A stretch of 64,000 nucleotides of DNA, from assembly GCA_001596135.1 (NCBI GenBank), contig CP014773.1, positions 1,240,001 through 1,304,000 on the forward strand, written 5' to 3'. This DNA comes from Mucilaginibacter sp. PAMC 26640 (GTDB lineage: Bacteria; Bacteroidota; Bacteroidia; Sphingobacteriales; Sphingobacteriaceae). A program made the translations under genes and the position numbers. The notes beneath the pieces were generated by a model. The model saw nothing but the letters and a program-made list of their open reading frames with translations. It did not search any database and was not told the DNA's origin. Below are positions 17,096 through 26,652 of this stretch, piece by piece; position 1 is the first letter of the stretch; each line of letters opens with the position of its first letter.

Positions 17096-19030
17096 CTATT
17101 TATAGCTTCTTTGTGATAACTTAACATTTTCGAAGATCAGCTCTTCTTTATGCAATTCCTCTTCCTGGTTTTCACCTTTGAACTCCCAGGCAGCAACGAA
17201 GGCGTAATTATCATCGTCGCGCAGTGCCTCACCTTCCGGGGTTTGTGATTCTAAACGGAAGTGACCGCCGCATGATTCACGGCGCATCAAAGCGTCATCA
17301 ATCATTAATTCGCCCAGTTCAATAAAGTCGGCAACACGACCGGCTCTTTCAAGCGCTGCGTTAACCTCATCATTTTCGCCGGTTACAATTGCATTCACCC
17401 AAAAATCAGCCTTCAGGGCCTTGATCAGTCCTTTTGCTTTTATCAGGCCCTCTTCGGTACGCGCCATGCCGCAATACTCCCAAATAATGTGGCCCAATTC
17501 GCGGTGATATTCAACCACTGTTTTATTGCCCTTTAGAGCAAGCAATTTGTTATTGTATGCAATTACTTCCTGTTTGGTTTTCTCAAAAGCAGGGTGACTG
17601 GTATCAATGGCTTTAGGGCCAATAGTTGCCAGGTAATCACCTATTGTGTAAGGGATAACAAAATAACCATCTGATAAACCCTGCATCAATGCCGAAGCAC
17701 CCAAACGGTTTGCACCGTGATCGCTAAAGTTACACTCGCCCATGGCGTAAAGGCCCGGTACGTTGGTGCTCAAGTTATAATCCACCCAAAGGCCACCCAT
17801 GGTATAGTGCACCGCCGGGTAAATACGCATTGGCTGTTTGTAGGGGTTTTCGTCGGTAATTTGATAGTACATATCAAACAGGTTACCATATTTGGCCCTT
17901 ACGGTATCTTCGCCCAAACGCTGGATAGCTTCTGCAAAATCAAGATATACTGCTAAACCGGTAGTGCCAACGCCTTTACCTTCGTCGGTCATCTCCTTGG
18001 CATTACGAGAAGCTACGTCACGCGGAACCAGGTTACCGAACGATGGGTACTTACGCTCCAGGAAATAATCGCGCTCATCTTCTTTCACTTGCGCAGCAGT
18101 AATTTCCTTTTTGCGCAGTTTCTCTGCAACCTCAGCAGTTTTAGGCGCCCAAACACGTCCGTCGTTACGCAACGATTCGGACATCAGGGTAAGCTTGCTC
18201 TGGTGATCACCGGTTACCGGGATACAAGTTGGGTGAATTTGTGTATAACAAGGATTGGCGAAGAACGCACCACGTTTATGAGCGCGCCATGCTGCCGTTA
18301 CGTTTGAACCAATTGCATTGGTTGACAGGTAAAAAACGTTACCATAGCCACCGGTAGCCAATAGTACGGCGTGGCCGCCGTGAGACTCTATTTCGCCGGT
18401 CTTCAGGTTACGGGTAATAATACCTTTTGCCTGTCCGTCAACAACCACCACGTCCAGCATTTCTGTACGGGTATACATTTTCACCTTACCCAAATGGATC
18501 TGGCGGTTAAGTGCAGAATAGGCACCCAGCAACAGCTGCTGGCCAGTTTGACCACGGGCGTAAAACGTACGTGATACCTGTGAACCACCGAATGAACGGT
18601 TATCCAATAAGCCGCCGTATTCGCGGGCAAATGGTACGCCCTGTGCAACGCACTGGTCAATAATGTTTACAGAATTCTCAGCAAGGCGGTAAACGTTAGC
18701 TTCACGTGCACGGTAATCGCCACCTTTAATGGTATCATAAAACAAGCGATAAATACTATCGCCGTCGTTTTGATAGTTTTTTGCTCCGTTGATACCACCC
18801 TGTGCAGCAATAGAGTGCGCACGGCGAGGGCTATCCTGGAAACAAAACGCTTTAACGTTGTAACCAAGCTCAGCCAATGATGCCGCTGCTGATGCACCAG
18901 CCAAACCGGTACCAACAATGATCACATCATATTTACGCTTGTTAGCAGGGTTAACCAGCTTTAAGTTAAATTTATGCTTGCTCCATTTTTCGGCCAGCGG
19001 GCCCTGCGGAATTTTAGCATCTAAACTCAT
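17096..19030 (-). CDS. sdhA: Succinate dehydrogenase/fumarate reductase flavoprotein subunit
   Basis: The 644-residue protein has an FAD dinucleotide-binding motif [20 protein letters not shown] (residues 40-59) and the covalent-FAD His in [11 protein letters not shown] (His72). It oxidises succinate to fumarate and passes electrons to SdhB. Its length fits the epsilon/type-B subfamily, consistent with a single large cytochrome b gene upstream. Confidence 0.96.
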   Translation of the reverse strand: MSLDAKIPQGPLAEKWSKHKFNLKLVNPANKRKYDVIIVGTGLAGASAAASLAELGYNVKAFCFQDSPRRAHSIAAQGGINGAKNYQNDGDSIYRLFYDTIKGGDYRAREANVYRLAENSVNIIDQCVAQGVPFAREYGGLLDNRSFGGSQVSRTFYARGQTGQQLLLGAYSALNRQIHLGKVKMYTRTEMLDVVVVDGQAKGIITRNLKTGEIESHGGHAVLLATGGYGNVFYLSTNAIGSNVTAAWRAHKRGAFFANPCYTQIHPTCIPVTGDHQSKLTLMSESLRNDGRVWAPKTAEVAEKLRKKEITAAQVKEDERDYFLERKYPSFGNLVPRDVASRNAKEMTDEGKGVGTTGLAVYLDFAEAIQRLGEDTVRAKYGNLFDMYYQITDENPYKQPMRIYPAVHYTMGGLWVDYNLSTNVPGLYAMGECNFSDHGANRLGASALMQGLSDGYFVIPYTIGDYLATIGPKAIDTSHPAFEKTKQEVIAYNNKLLALKGNKTVVEYHRELGHIIWEYCGMARTEEGLIKAKGLIKALKADFWVNAIVTGENDEVNAALERAGRVADFIELGELMIDDALMRRESCGGHFRLESQTPEGEALRDDDNYAFVAAWEFKGENQEEELHKEELIFENVKLSQRSYK

Positions 19031-19069
19031 ATTCTTATTTTAGATTAAAGAGTTGAAAACAAAGTGCCT

Positions 19070-19147
19070 TGATAACGTGGCCTGATGTCTCATCTCTGTC
19101 TTATGTGCGTTTATTGAAGTCTTAAATCTCGATTCCTGAAATCTTGA
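19070..19147. repeat. Degenerate heptamer-like repeat between sdhC and sdhA
   Basis: The 126-nt spacer includes a run of near-repeats around ATCTCGATTCC/ATCTTGATTCG and GATGTCTCATCTCTGTCTTATG. It is a different sequence from the sdhA-sdhB spacer but of the same short-period kind. No ORF is present. Confidence 0.35.
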
Positions 19148-19156
19148 TTCGTATTA

Positions 19157-19942
19157 CTATTTTGATAAACTCTGTATAAAATATACAACCGGCATCAGGG
19201 CAAAGCCCAGCGGTATAATTACACCAAAGAACCAGGTGCCGATGAAATGTACTACCGGTGTGTACTTACGGTGTCTCCAGCCCATTGTTTGAAATGCACT
19301 CTGGAAGCCATGCAGCAGGTGGAAGGATAAAGCACCCATCGCGATCACGTAAAATACAACGTAGATAGGGTTGCTAAAGCTCTCCTGCACACGTGCGTGG
19401 ATGTCTTTAACCCGCATAATTTCCACATCCCCATCGGTAGTGAATGATCTTTCGAACTCCTGGTTTGGCGGGGTAAATGCTTCTACTTTTCTTTCGCCGG
19501 TTACCTGGTTGGTGGTATACTGTTTAAAGCCAAGAATATGCTTGTATTTATAAGTTAACCAAAAATCGCCCATGTGGATTACGATGAACACCAACAGGAT
19601 AGAACCCAGCAGCCCCATGTTTTTTGATGACCATGACGCAGGCGATTTAGTTTGCACAGCATAACCTACCGGCCTTGCCCTGCGGTTTTTAACCGTTAAA
19701 ACCAGCGCATATACCGCATGGATAATAATGCATAGATACAAGATGTAAGCAATAACTTCTATCGGCGGGAAATGCGTTAAAAAATTTGCATAGGCATTGA
19801 AAGAGTAACCGTCATCATTACTAAAAAGTAACAGGTTACCACCAAGGTGCACAATTAAAAAAGTACACAAAAACAAGCCAGTTAAAGCCATGATCAGCTT
19901 TTTTCCCAGTGATGAGTTAAAGGTTTGTTTGAATTCGCTCAT
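19157..19942 (-). CDS. sdhC: Succinate dehydrogenase cytochrome b subunit
   Basis: The 261-residue membrane protein has five predicted transmembrane segments and conserved His residues (LIVHLGGNLLLF, IIHAVYA, VIHMGDFW, FHLLHGFQSAF) typical of type-B di-heme cytochrome b558. It anchors complex II and carries electrons to menaquinone. It is the first gene of sdhCAB, with a promoter box at 19963-19970. Confidence 0.93.
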   Translation of the reverse strand: MSEFKQTFNSSLGKKLIMALTGLFLCTFLIVHLGGNLLLFSNDDGYSFNAYANFLTHFPPIEVIAYILYLCIIIHAVYALVLTVKNRRARPVGYAVQTKSPASWSSKNMGLLGSILLVFIVIHMGDFWLTYKYKHILGFKQYTTNQVTGERKVEAFTPPNQEFERSFTTDGDVEIMRVKDIHARVQESFSNPIYVVFYVIAMGALSFHLLHGFQSAFQTMGWRHRKYTPVVHFIGTWFFGVIIPLGFALMPVVYFIQSLSK

Positions 19943-19962
19943 TGATTATCAGATTTATTAGG

Positions 19963-19970
19963 CAAAAGTA
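19963..19970 (-). promoter_or_regulatory. -7 box (TACTTTTG) for sdhCAB
   Basis: TACTTTTG on the minus strand lies 20 nt upstream of the sdhC ATG at 19942 and matches TAnnTTTG. No convincing -33 TTTG is visible at the usual spacing. Confidence 0.5.
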
Positions 19971-20123
19971 TTTATTAAAAGCCAAATGGTATAAACGGTT
20001 TTGGTATTATGAAGCATAATCGGCTATTTAGAAACAATCTAAAAGAAATGTTTTTTAATAAGTCGGTCTCAACTTTGTAAATTTTCAAGGTTGTTTTCGC
20101 AGAGCTGAGCGAGACAGCTCCAT

Positions 20124-22493
20124 TTATTTCCCCTTCAGTGTTTCTTCAAACAGTTTATAGATCCGTTTGTACTCGTCTGTCCAGCTGCTGGGTTGCACAA
20201 AGCCATGGTCTTCTACTGGGTAGGAAGCCAGTTCCCAGTTTTCTTTATGCAGCTCTATCAGTTTTTGCGTAAGGCGGATGATATCCTGGTAGTTTACATT
20301 CTGGTCTACCATGCCATGCAGCATCAACAACTTACCTTTTAAACCGTCTGCAAAGTAAATGGGCGAACTTTGGCGGTAGGCTATCTCATCTTCAAAAGGC
20401 TGGTTCAGGATATTGGAGGTGTAATTGTGGTTATAATGCGCCCAGTCGGTAACCGAACGGATGGCACCGCCCGAGGCGAAAACGTCAGGCTGGGTAAACA
20501 GGGCCATCAGGGTAATAAAGCCGCCGTAGGAGCCGCCATACAAACCAACATGCTTTGGGTTAACGCCGTATTTCTCTACCAGGTATTTCACACCGTCGGA
20601 CTGATCGGTTAGATCCTTGCCACCCATATGCCGGTAAATCCCGGTACGCGTGTCCCGCCCATAACCCGAGCTGGCGGTATAATCGATATCCATAACGGTA
20701 TACCCATTATCTACGAGCATATTGTTAAACATGTACTCGCGGAAGTAGCTGCTCCACCAGTAGTGTGCGTTTTGCAGGTAACCGGCGCCATGCACAAATA
20801 CTACGGCCGGTTTACCTGGATCAGGGGTTTTAGGCTGGTAAACCCGCGCGTAAATATCGCTGCCATAACGGTTCTTAAAGCTGATCACCTCCGGTTGCTT
20901 CCATGGGTACGAATTAAATTCAGCCGTGGCGGACCGGGTTACCTGTACAGCTGTTGCGCCGGCCCGGTTAGGCTGGATAAAAAGTTCCCATGGTTTGTTG
21001 GAGTAGGAGTAACGGATAGCGATCCACTTTTCATCGGGCGAAAGAGAGATCTCATTACCGCCTTTCATCGAAGTGAGTTTCAACGGTGTACCGCCAGTTA
21101 CCGGGATACGATAAAAATGAGTGATGCCCGGGTGATCGATATTGGCGGTAAAATAAAAATCCTTTTTATTGACAGAAAGGTGCAGCGTTTGCACCTCCCA
21201 TCGGCCGGAGGTTAGCTGCTTCTTTACGCCGGTTGCCACATTTACCACGTATAAATGCGAATAGCCACTTGCCTCGCTCTGATAGTAAAAGTTTGTATTA
21301 TCGATAAAACCCAGGCTGCCGCTGCTAAAAAAGCCGCCGGTACCGGGTCCGCCAATCCAGGCTTCGTCGCGCTGGCGGTCTAAAAGGCTTAGGGTACCTT
21401 TTGCTGCATTCAGCTTCATGATCCAGCGGTCTTTATTATCCAGTGATTCTACCACTACCACAGCATATTTGCCGTCTTCGCTCCAAACCGGGGCGCCTAC
21501 GTCTACCAGCCGGTCCGCATTGGCTTTTTTGCGCGCTTCCAGCACTTTTGGATAATCTTTCAGGTAGTCGGGCAGGTCTTTAATCCCCGGCAGATCTTTC
21601 GTATTGATGACATAAACGCTATCGCGCAGCGTATCGAAAACGTAGCTAACCGATGTAGATTGCGCTGCGCCAACCTTCGTCCGGTTGGGGATGTCTTCCG
21701 TAAAGCCCGATGCGGTTACATAGTTGGGCACAATTGCTCTTTTGTCACCTTCAGCAGGCTGCACCAAACGATAGGTGATGTATCGCCCATCCGGACTTGC
21801 CTTTACGGCCGTAACCCGTTTATCGCCAAATACCAGCTCCTTCAGCTTATCGGGCTGCGTAAGTTTACTCTCAGCGCTATCCAGCTTGCGGTCCTTTTCG
21901 TTCACTTTGATGATATCAAAAAGTTCCAGCTGCTGTTGTTTCAGGAATTTCTCCTGTTGGTTATCAGTATTTTTTTTGGGAGCAGAAGCCGTTTTTACGA
22001 AGTTGGTCAACTGCACCAACTCACCCTTAGCAAGGCTAAGCTGGTAGAGGTTACTACCCTTTGTGAATATAATAGCTTTTTCGTCTCCGGTAAAAACCGG
22101 GTTTGCTTCCTGGTCGGTTGTGCTGGTAAGTTGCCTTACCGCGCCGGTTTTGAGGTCCTCCAGAAAAATGTCATCGTTACGCTCAAACGTTTTAAGGGTA
22201 AATTTCTTGTTGAAACTGCCGTTTTCAGATACCAGTTCGCGCAGCTCATCTTTGGCAACTTCGCGCGGTTTGGTGTTGGTGGGCGTTATAAAATAGCGGT
22301 CGTCGCGCTCAGTATTTTTGGGGTTCCAATCGAAATAGAGCTTTTTGCTATCGTCGCTCCAGCGAACGTTTGACGGCGATACGCCCATCCATTTCGGATC
22401 GCGCATGATTTTTTCGATGGTTAAGGTTTCCAGTTTTTGTGCCGAAGCGCCGGTAAACAGGAACAGCAGGATGGGGGCGAAGCGTTTTTTCAT
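20124..22493 (-). CDS. Secreted S9 (prolyl oligopeptidase/DPP4-like) peptidase
   Basis: The 789-residue protein has a signal peptide, an N-terminal beta-propeller region (about 35-550) and a C-terminal alpha/beta hydrolase domain. The nucleophile is Ser655 in GGSYGG, with Asp730 (HGMVDQN) and His763 (EDHGF) in the expected order. It probably removes N-terminal dipeptides or cleaves after proline in the periplasm; exact specificity is unknown. It is monocistronic. Confidence 0.92.
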   Translation of the reverse strand: MKKRFAPILLFLFTGASAQKLETLTIEKIMRDPKWMGVSPSNVRWSDDSKKLYFDWNPKNTERDDRYFITPTNTKPREVAKDELRELVSENGSFNKKFTLKTFERNDDIFLEDLKTGAVRQLTSTTDQEANPVFTGDEKAIIFTKGSNLYQLSLAKGELVQLTNFVKTASAPKKNTDNQQEKFLKQQQLELFDIIKVNEKDRKLDSAESKLTQPDKLKELVFGDKRVTAVKASPDGRYITYRLVQPAEGDKRAIVPNYVTASGFTEDIPNRTKVGAAQSTSVSYVFDTLRDSVYVINTKDLPGIKDLPDYLKDYPKVLEARKKANADRLVDVGAPVWSEDGKYAVVVVESLDNKDRWIMKLNAAKGTLSLLDRQRDEAWIGGPGTGGFFSSGSLGFIDNTNFYYQSEASGYSHLYVVNVATGVKKQLTSGRWEVQTLHLSVNKKDFYFTANIDHPGITHFYRIPVTGGTPLKLTSMKGGNEISLSPDEKWIAIRYSYSNKPWELFIQPNRAGATAVQVTRSATAEFNSYPWKQPEVISFKNRYGSDIYARVYQPKTPDPGKPAVVFVHGAGYLQNAHYWWSSYFREYMFNNMLVDNGYTVMDIDYTASSGYGRDTRTGIYRHMGGKDLTDQSDGVKYLVEKYGVNPKHVGLYGGSYGGFITLMALFTQPDVFASGGAIRSVTDWAHYNHNYTSNILNQPFEDEIAYRQSSPIYFADGLKGKLLMLHGMVDQNVNYQDIIRLTQKLIELHKENWELASYPVEDHGFVQPSSWTDEYKRIYKLFEETLKGK

Positions 22494-22658
22494 GAATGGC
22501 TAATCAGGCGCAATTTAGCAGTTTAACCAATATTACTGTTTTTAAACAGCAGATTATCGCAAAAAGAGGTTTGATGGAAATTTTATACCTAAAAACGATT
22601 TTGCCCGGGGTTTACATCGTTAAGTGCATCAAAGTGGGAAGATGCGGTTTTATCTGTG

Positions 22659-22666
22659 TAGATTTG
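22659..22666 (+). promoter_or_regulatory. -7 box (TAGATTTG) for the PhnA-domain gene
   Basis: TAGATTTG lies 17 nt before the ATG at 22683, matching TAnnTTTG. No clear -33 element. Confidence 0.45.
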
Positions 22667-22682
22667 CCGCCAAACAATCACA

Positions 22683-22901
22683 ATGGAAGAGTTAATCGTA
22701 AAAGACAGCAATGGCAATCAATTGAAAGATGGCGATAGCGTAACGCTAATCAAAAGCCTGAAAGTAAAAGGCGGCGGCACTACGCTGAAACAAGGCACGC
22801 TTGTAAAAAAGATTCGCCTTACCGATAACGAGGAAGAAGTAGATTGCAAGATTGACGGAATGAGCATTGTGCTGAGAACGGAATTTTTGAAGAAGAGATA
22901 A
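22683..22901 (+). CDS. PhnA-domain (YjdM C-terminal) protein
   Basis: This 72-residue protein consists only of the PhnA domain: [20 protein letters not shown] followed by [21 protein letters not shown] and [18 protein letters not shown]. Full-length YjdM/PhnA has an N-terminal zinc ribbon that is missing here. Despite the name, a role in alkylphosphonate use is not established. It is a common stand-alone gene in Bacteroidota. Confidence 0.85.
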   Translation: MEELIVKDSNGNQLKDGDSVTLIKSLKVKGGGTTLKQGTLVKKIRLTDNEEEVDCKIDGMSIVLRTEFLKKR

Positions 22902-22980
22902 GCTTTCCGGATCACCTCACTATCATTGGGTTATAAAAAATTATTTTATTTTAATCCAAATTTTTGTATACCTTTAAATT

Positions 22981-23214
22981 ATGGCAACTCCCGAAAACCG
23001 GAAACTAATCTTCCCGCTGATGATCTTCATCGGTATGGTTGCGGTGGGTGTGAACACCATTAATAAGGCTATTAATTCGCACCAAACCTGGCGCCTGATC
23101 ATAGCCGTGATCCCTACGCTGATGTTTAGTGCCGCCACCATCCTGGTCATTATGCAGTATAAATACCACCATAAAGAGTCGGAAGAAGAAACTACCGATC
23201 ACCGCCTGGATTAA
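22981..23214 (+). CDS. Small two-helix membrane protein, unknown function
   Basis: The 77-residue protein has two hydrophobic segments (LIFPLMIFIGMVAVGVN and LIIAVIPTLMFSAATILVIM) and a charged C terminus (HKESEEETTDHRLD). It starts with an ATG close behind a TATACCTTTAAATT stretch that weakly resembles a -7 box. I do not recognise the family. Confidence 0.6.
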   Translation: MATPENRKLIFPLMIFIGMVAVGVNTINKAINSHQTWRLIIAVIPTLMFSAATILVIMQYKYHHKESEEETTDHRLD

Positions 23215-23243
23215 AACCCCATGTAGATTTTATTGAGTGAATA

Positions 23244-23279
23244 CGAATTTTTCGAATAAATCGAATTTCACGAATTGAA
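23244..23279. repeat. Four 9-bp direct repeats (CGAATnnnn)
   Basis: CGAAT recurs exactly every 9 bp at 23244, 23253, 23262 and 23271, with variable last four bases. It lies between two convergent genes. Similar short-period runs are common in Bacteroidota spacers; function unknown. Confidence 0.55.
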
Positions 23280-23408
23280 GTTATGTCTGTAATATTGGCA
23301 AATGGCGGTGTAATTCAAACGTACTTACTTCAAACAGCTTCTTGCCAATTGCAGACCCTGTGATGCTCTGCGTCATTTCCGTTTCCTCTGCTGTTTAAAA
23401 ACCAGTCT

Positions 23409-24071
23409 TTACAAGTCCACCAAAATATTCTCTCCAAATTTTTGCGATACCGTTGTGTTGGCGCCATCGGCAATGCTGATCACCAGTGAACTGTCATACT
23501 GAATCTTTTCTACCAGCTGCACCATGGTGCCGATGTTGATATCAAGCTTTTGCAGGTATTGCAAAAAAGCACTGCTGGTGTCTTTAACGGCAGAGATACG
23601 GCAATGGGTTCCCGGCTTTAAATCAGCCAGGGTAGTTGATGATCTTTTGGCCATTTTACCGTTAGCTTTCGGGATAGGATCACCATGCGGATCGTACTCC
23701 GGGAAGCCCAGGAATTTATCCAGCCTGTCGGCCAGGGATGTATCTTTAATATGCTCCAACTCTTCGGCAATATCATGGATCTCATCCCAATGGTAGCCCA
23801 GTTTTTCTAATAGAAACACCTCCCAAAGCCGGTGGCGGCGAACAATCAGCACGGCATCTTTCTGCCCCTGGGTAGTAAGTTCAACGCCTTTCTTTTTATC
23901 ATATGCTATCAATTGCTTATCCGTTAGCTTGCGGATCATATCCACAACCGAGGCCGGGTTGTTACCCAACGATTCGGCAATGGCCGTAGGCGTTATTTTC
24001 TCACCCCGATCCTGCCAAAGGCGATAAATACATTTTAAATAGTTCTCCTCAGATAGCGTATGCATATTCAT
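23409..24071 (-). CDS. MntR/DtxR-family metal-dependent repressor
   Basis: The 220-residue protein has a winged helix-turn-helix DNA-binding domain (about 1-70), an iron-dependent repressor dimerisation domain (about 70-140, with HDIAEELEHI and FPEYDPHGDPIP) and a C-terminal FeoA/SH3-like domain (about 148-220). Such proteins sense Mn2+ or Fe2+ and repress metal uptake genes when metal is plentiful. It is divergent from a TonB-dependent receptor, with a 15-bp perfect inverted repeat between them, so it probably regulates that receptor and itself. The start could also be the next ATG (MHTLSEEN). Confidence 0.9.
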   Translation of the reverse strand: MNMHTLSEENYLKCIYRLWQDRGEKITPTAIAESLGNNPASVVDMIRKLTDKQLIAYDKKKGVELTTQGQKDAVLIVRRHRLWEVFLLEKLGYHWDEIHDIAEELEHIKDTSLADRLDKFLGFPEYDPHGDPIPKANGKMAKRSSTTLADLKPGTHCRISAVKDTSSAFLQYLQKLDINIGTMVQLVEKIQYDSSLVISIADGANTTVSQKFGENILVDL

Positions 24072-24084
24072 TTATTGGGTATTA

Positions 24085-24092
24085 CAAACATA
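24085..24092 (-). promoter_or_regulatory. -7 box (TATGTTTG) for the MntR-type regulator gene
   Basis: TATGTTTG on the minus strand, about 14 nt upstream of the ATG at 24071, matches TAnnTTTG. Its -33 region would overlap the inverted repeat at 24109-24144. Confidence 0.5.
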
Positions 24093-24108
24093 AACAAAAT
24101 TGGCCCGT

Positions 24109-24144
24109 TATAAATATAATTAGTCTGCCCTAATTATATTTATA
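24109..24144. promoter_or_regulatory. Candidate MntR/DtxR operator, 15-bp perfect inverted repeat
   Basis: Arms of 15 nt (24109-24123 and 24130-24144) are perfectly complementary around a 6-nt centre TCTGCC. The core TTAG-N6-CTAA is reminiscent of DtxR/IdeR boxes (TTAGGnnAGnCTAA type). It sits between divergent promoters, overlapping the -33 region of both, where a repressor would act. Confidence 0.7.
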
Positions 24145-24165
24145 TGTTTTGTATAATTTAATTTA

Positions 24166-24173
24166 TACGTTTG
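24166..24173 (+). promoter_or_regulatory. -7 box (TACGTTTG) for the TonB-dependent receptor
   Basis: TACGTTTG lies 16 nt before the ATG at 24190 and matches TAnnTTTG. A TTTG at 24148-24151 is the only upstream candidate, with a short 14-nt spacing. The operator ends 21 nt upstream. Confidence 0.5.
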
Positions 24174-24189
24174 TACAATAAATAATATC

Positions 24190-26652
24190 ATGCGTAACCT
24201 CCTCCTGGCTATATTGTTATTTTTCATCGCCGGAAATTCTTTTGCACAAACCGGCAGCCTGAGCGGAAAAATCACCGCAGGCAACAGCCCCCTGGCCTAT
24301 GGCACAATCACCCTGGCCGGCACCCGGCATGGCACCACCGCCAATGAGCAGGGCTTTTACGAGATCAAAAATCTGGCTCCCGGTGAATACCTTGCTCTGT
24401 TTTCCCGCCTGGGGTATTATTCCGAACGAATTAAAGTAACCATCGTTGCCGGGCAGGCAGCCACCCGTTCTGCAGATCTTAAGGAGGGTAGTTCAGCCCT
24501 GAGCGAGGTAGTGGTTACCGGGGTATCGCGCGCAACACAGCTCCGTAGTAACCCCGTGCCTATTGTAGTGCTGACTAAAAAGGAGATCGACCAAAACGTG
24601 AACAATAATATAATAGATGCCATTATTAAAGGGGTGCCGGGCGTTACAGCGGTTACTACGGGGCCAAATATCTCCAAGCCTTTTATCCGTGGACTGGGGT
24701 ACAACCGTGTGTTAACCCTGTATGACGGCATTCGCCAGGAGGGGCAGCAATGGGGCGATGAGCATGGCATCGAGATAGATCAGTATGGCATTTCCCGTGC
24801 AGAAGTGATCAAAGGCCCCGCCAGTTTAACCTACGGATCGGACGCCCTGGCAGGGGTGATCAACCTTATTCCATATATTCCGAATGGAGAGGACGGGAAG
24901 CTGAAAGGTGACTGGGTAACCGATTATCATACCAATAACGGTTTAATCGCTTCGTCACTGGGTTTATCGTACAAAAAAAACGACTGGAAGTATGCGTTCC
25001 GGGCAAGCGGCAAAATGGCCCGCGATTACCAAAACACGATAGATGGCCCTGTTTATAATTCGGGTTTCCGCGAATACATTGTTTCCGGCATGCTTCGTAC
25101 TGATAAAAAATGGGGTTATTCACAACTGGCGGCAACGGTTTACAACAATCAGCAGGAGATCCCCGATGGCAGCCGCGATTCGCTTACCCGCAAATTTACC
25201 ATGCAGGTTGCAGAAAGTGCTGCCGATGATATTAAAGACCGGCCAGTGGTTTCTGCAGCCCGGCTCAGTTCATATGCCATTAGTCCGTTGTATCAGCATA
25301 TTCAACATTACCGGATCTATAATAAAAACGAGTTTAAGCTGGGCGATGGCATCCTGGACCTGTCAATCGGTGGGCAGCAAAGCATAAGGCGCGAATACAA
25401 CCACCCAACCCTGCCGCAACAGGCCGGGCTATACGTTACCCTGAACACTTTTAATTACGATCTGCGCTACAGTCCGCCCTTATTTGCCGGGATAGAAACC
25501 TCGTTTGGCATCAACGGCATTTATCAAACTAACCGCAGCAAGGCCGCAACCGATTTCCCTATCCCGGATTACAACCTGTTTGATGCAGGCGGCTTTTTCT
25601 TCGCCAAAAAAACGCTTGGCAAAGTGGATATATCAGGCGGCATCCGGTACGATACCCGTAACATTCGTTGGGAAGATTTTTATGTAGGCCCAAATGCCGC
25701 CAATGGCTTCGAACAAAAAGCAATACCTGGTTCACCAGGCGCCAAACTGCAGTTCCCCAATTTTGATTATCACTATCATGGCGTTTCAGGAAGCCTTGGC
25801 CTCACTTATAACCTGAGCGAACGCTTATTGCTAAAAGCCAATATCGCCCGCGGTTACCGGGCACCAAACATTACCGAAATTGGCAGCAACGGCCTTGATC
25901 CGGGTGCACATATTGTTTACCTCGGCAACCGCAGCTTTGTGCCGGAATTTAACTTACAGGAAGACCTGGGCTTCATTGCATACCTGAAGGATGCCGATAT
26001 CATGGTGGAGCTATTTAATAACCAGGTGCAAAACTTTATCTACCAATCCCGGCTGGACGATGCCAACGGCAACCCGGTAATTATTGTTGCGGGGAACAGC
26101 ACCTACCAATACCAGCAATCTAAAGCCAGGCTCTACGGCGCAGAATTCAGCCTGAACCTGCATCCCCATGGTATCAAATGGTTATCGCTCAACAACAGCC
26201 TGGCCTGGGTAACGGGGATCAACCAAAACGAGGCACTTATTAAACAATCTGGCGGGGCGGCCAAATACTTACCCTTTATCCCGCCCCTGCACCTGCGCTC
26301 GCAGCTGATGCTAAAACTCCAGGGCACCTATGGCATATTCAGTAAAATCTATTTACGGGCCGAGGCAGATGCTTATGCAACTCAAAACAATTTTTATGCC
26401 CTTAACAATACCGAAACAGCAACACCCGGCTACACGCTTATCAATACCGGTATTGGTGCAACGCTTACCCGCAAGGGCGGCAAGCCCTTTTGCGAGCTCT
26501 TTTTACAGGCCGATAATTTGTTTGATGTGGCATATCAATCTAACCTGAACCGTTTAAAATATTTTGAATATTATAATAGTTCGCCGAATGGCCGCCTGGG
26601 CATCTACAATATTGGCCGTAATTTAAGTTTCAAGGTGATTGTGCCTTTCTAA
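24190..26652 (+). CDS. TonB-dependent outer-membrane receptor, probably for a metal
   Basis: The 820-residue protein has a signal peptide, a carboxypeptidase-regulatory-like domain (about 22-105), a plug domain (about 115-225, with VITKKEI-like VLTKKEIDQNVNNNIIDA and GIRQEGQQWGDEHG) and a beta-barrel to the terminal Phe (LSFKVIVPF). These receptors import metal chelates or other ligands using TonB energy. The His/Glu-rich plug segment GDEHGIEID and the neighbouring MntR-type regulator suggest a metal such as Mn, Zn or Fe, but the ligand is not proven. No SusD partner is present, unlike glycan receptors. Confidence 0.9.
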   Translation: MRNLLLAILLFFIAGNSFAQTGSLSGKITAGNSPLAYGTITLAGTRHGTTANEQGFYEIKNLAPGEYLALFSRLGYYSERIKVTIVAGQAATRSADLKEGSSALSEVVVTGVSRATQLRSNPVPIVVLTKKEIDQNVNNNIIDAIIKGVPGVTAVTTGPNISKPFIRGLGYNRVLTLYDGIRQEGQQWGDEHGIEIDQYGISRAEVIKGPASLTYGSDALAGVINLIPYIPNGEDGKLKGDWVTDYHTNNGLIASSLGLSYKKNDWKYAFRASGKMARDYQNTIDGPVYNSGFREYIVSGMLRTDKKWGYSQLAATVYNNQQEIPDGSRDSLTRKFTMQVAESAADDIKDRPVVSAARLSSYAISPLYQHIQHYRIYNKNEFKLGDGILDLSIGGQQSIRREYNHPTLPQQAGLYVTLNTFNYDLRYSPPLFAGIETSFGINGIYQTNRSKAATDFPIPDYNLFDAGGFFFAKKTLGKVDISGGIRYDTRNIRWEDFYVGPNAANGFEQKAIPGSPGAKLQFPNFDYHYHGVSGSLGLTYNLSERLLLKANIARGYRAPNITEIGSNGLDPGAHIVYLGNRSFVPEFNLQEDLGFIAYLKDADIMVELFNNQVQNFIYQSRLDDANGNPVIIVAGNSTYQYQQSKARLYGAEFSLNLHPHGIKWLSLNNSLAWVTGINQNEALIKQSGGAAKYLPFIPPLHLRSQLMLKLQGTYGIFSKIYLRAEADAYATQNNFYALNNTETATPGYTLINTGIGATLTRKGGKPFCELFLQADNLFDVAYQSNLNRLKYFEYYNSSPNGRLGIYNIGRNLSFKVIVPF

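Noticed and set aside
20628-21215. Plus-strand open frame of 195 codons
   Set aside because: Also antisense to the S9 peptidase; no motif or promoter.
21660-22373. Plus-strand open frame of 237 codons
   Set aside because: It is antisense to the intact S9 peptidase gene, whose motifs and signal peptide are complete.
22496-22738. 80-codon frame upstream of the PhnA-domain gene
   Set aside because: It runs through the promoter and overlaps the start of the PhnA-domain gene in another frame; composition does not look coding.
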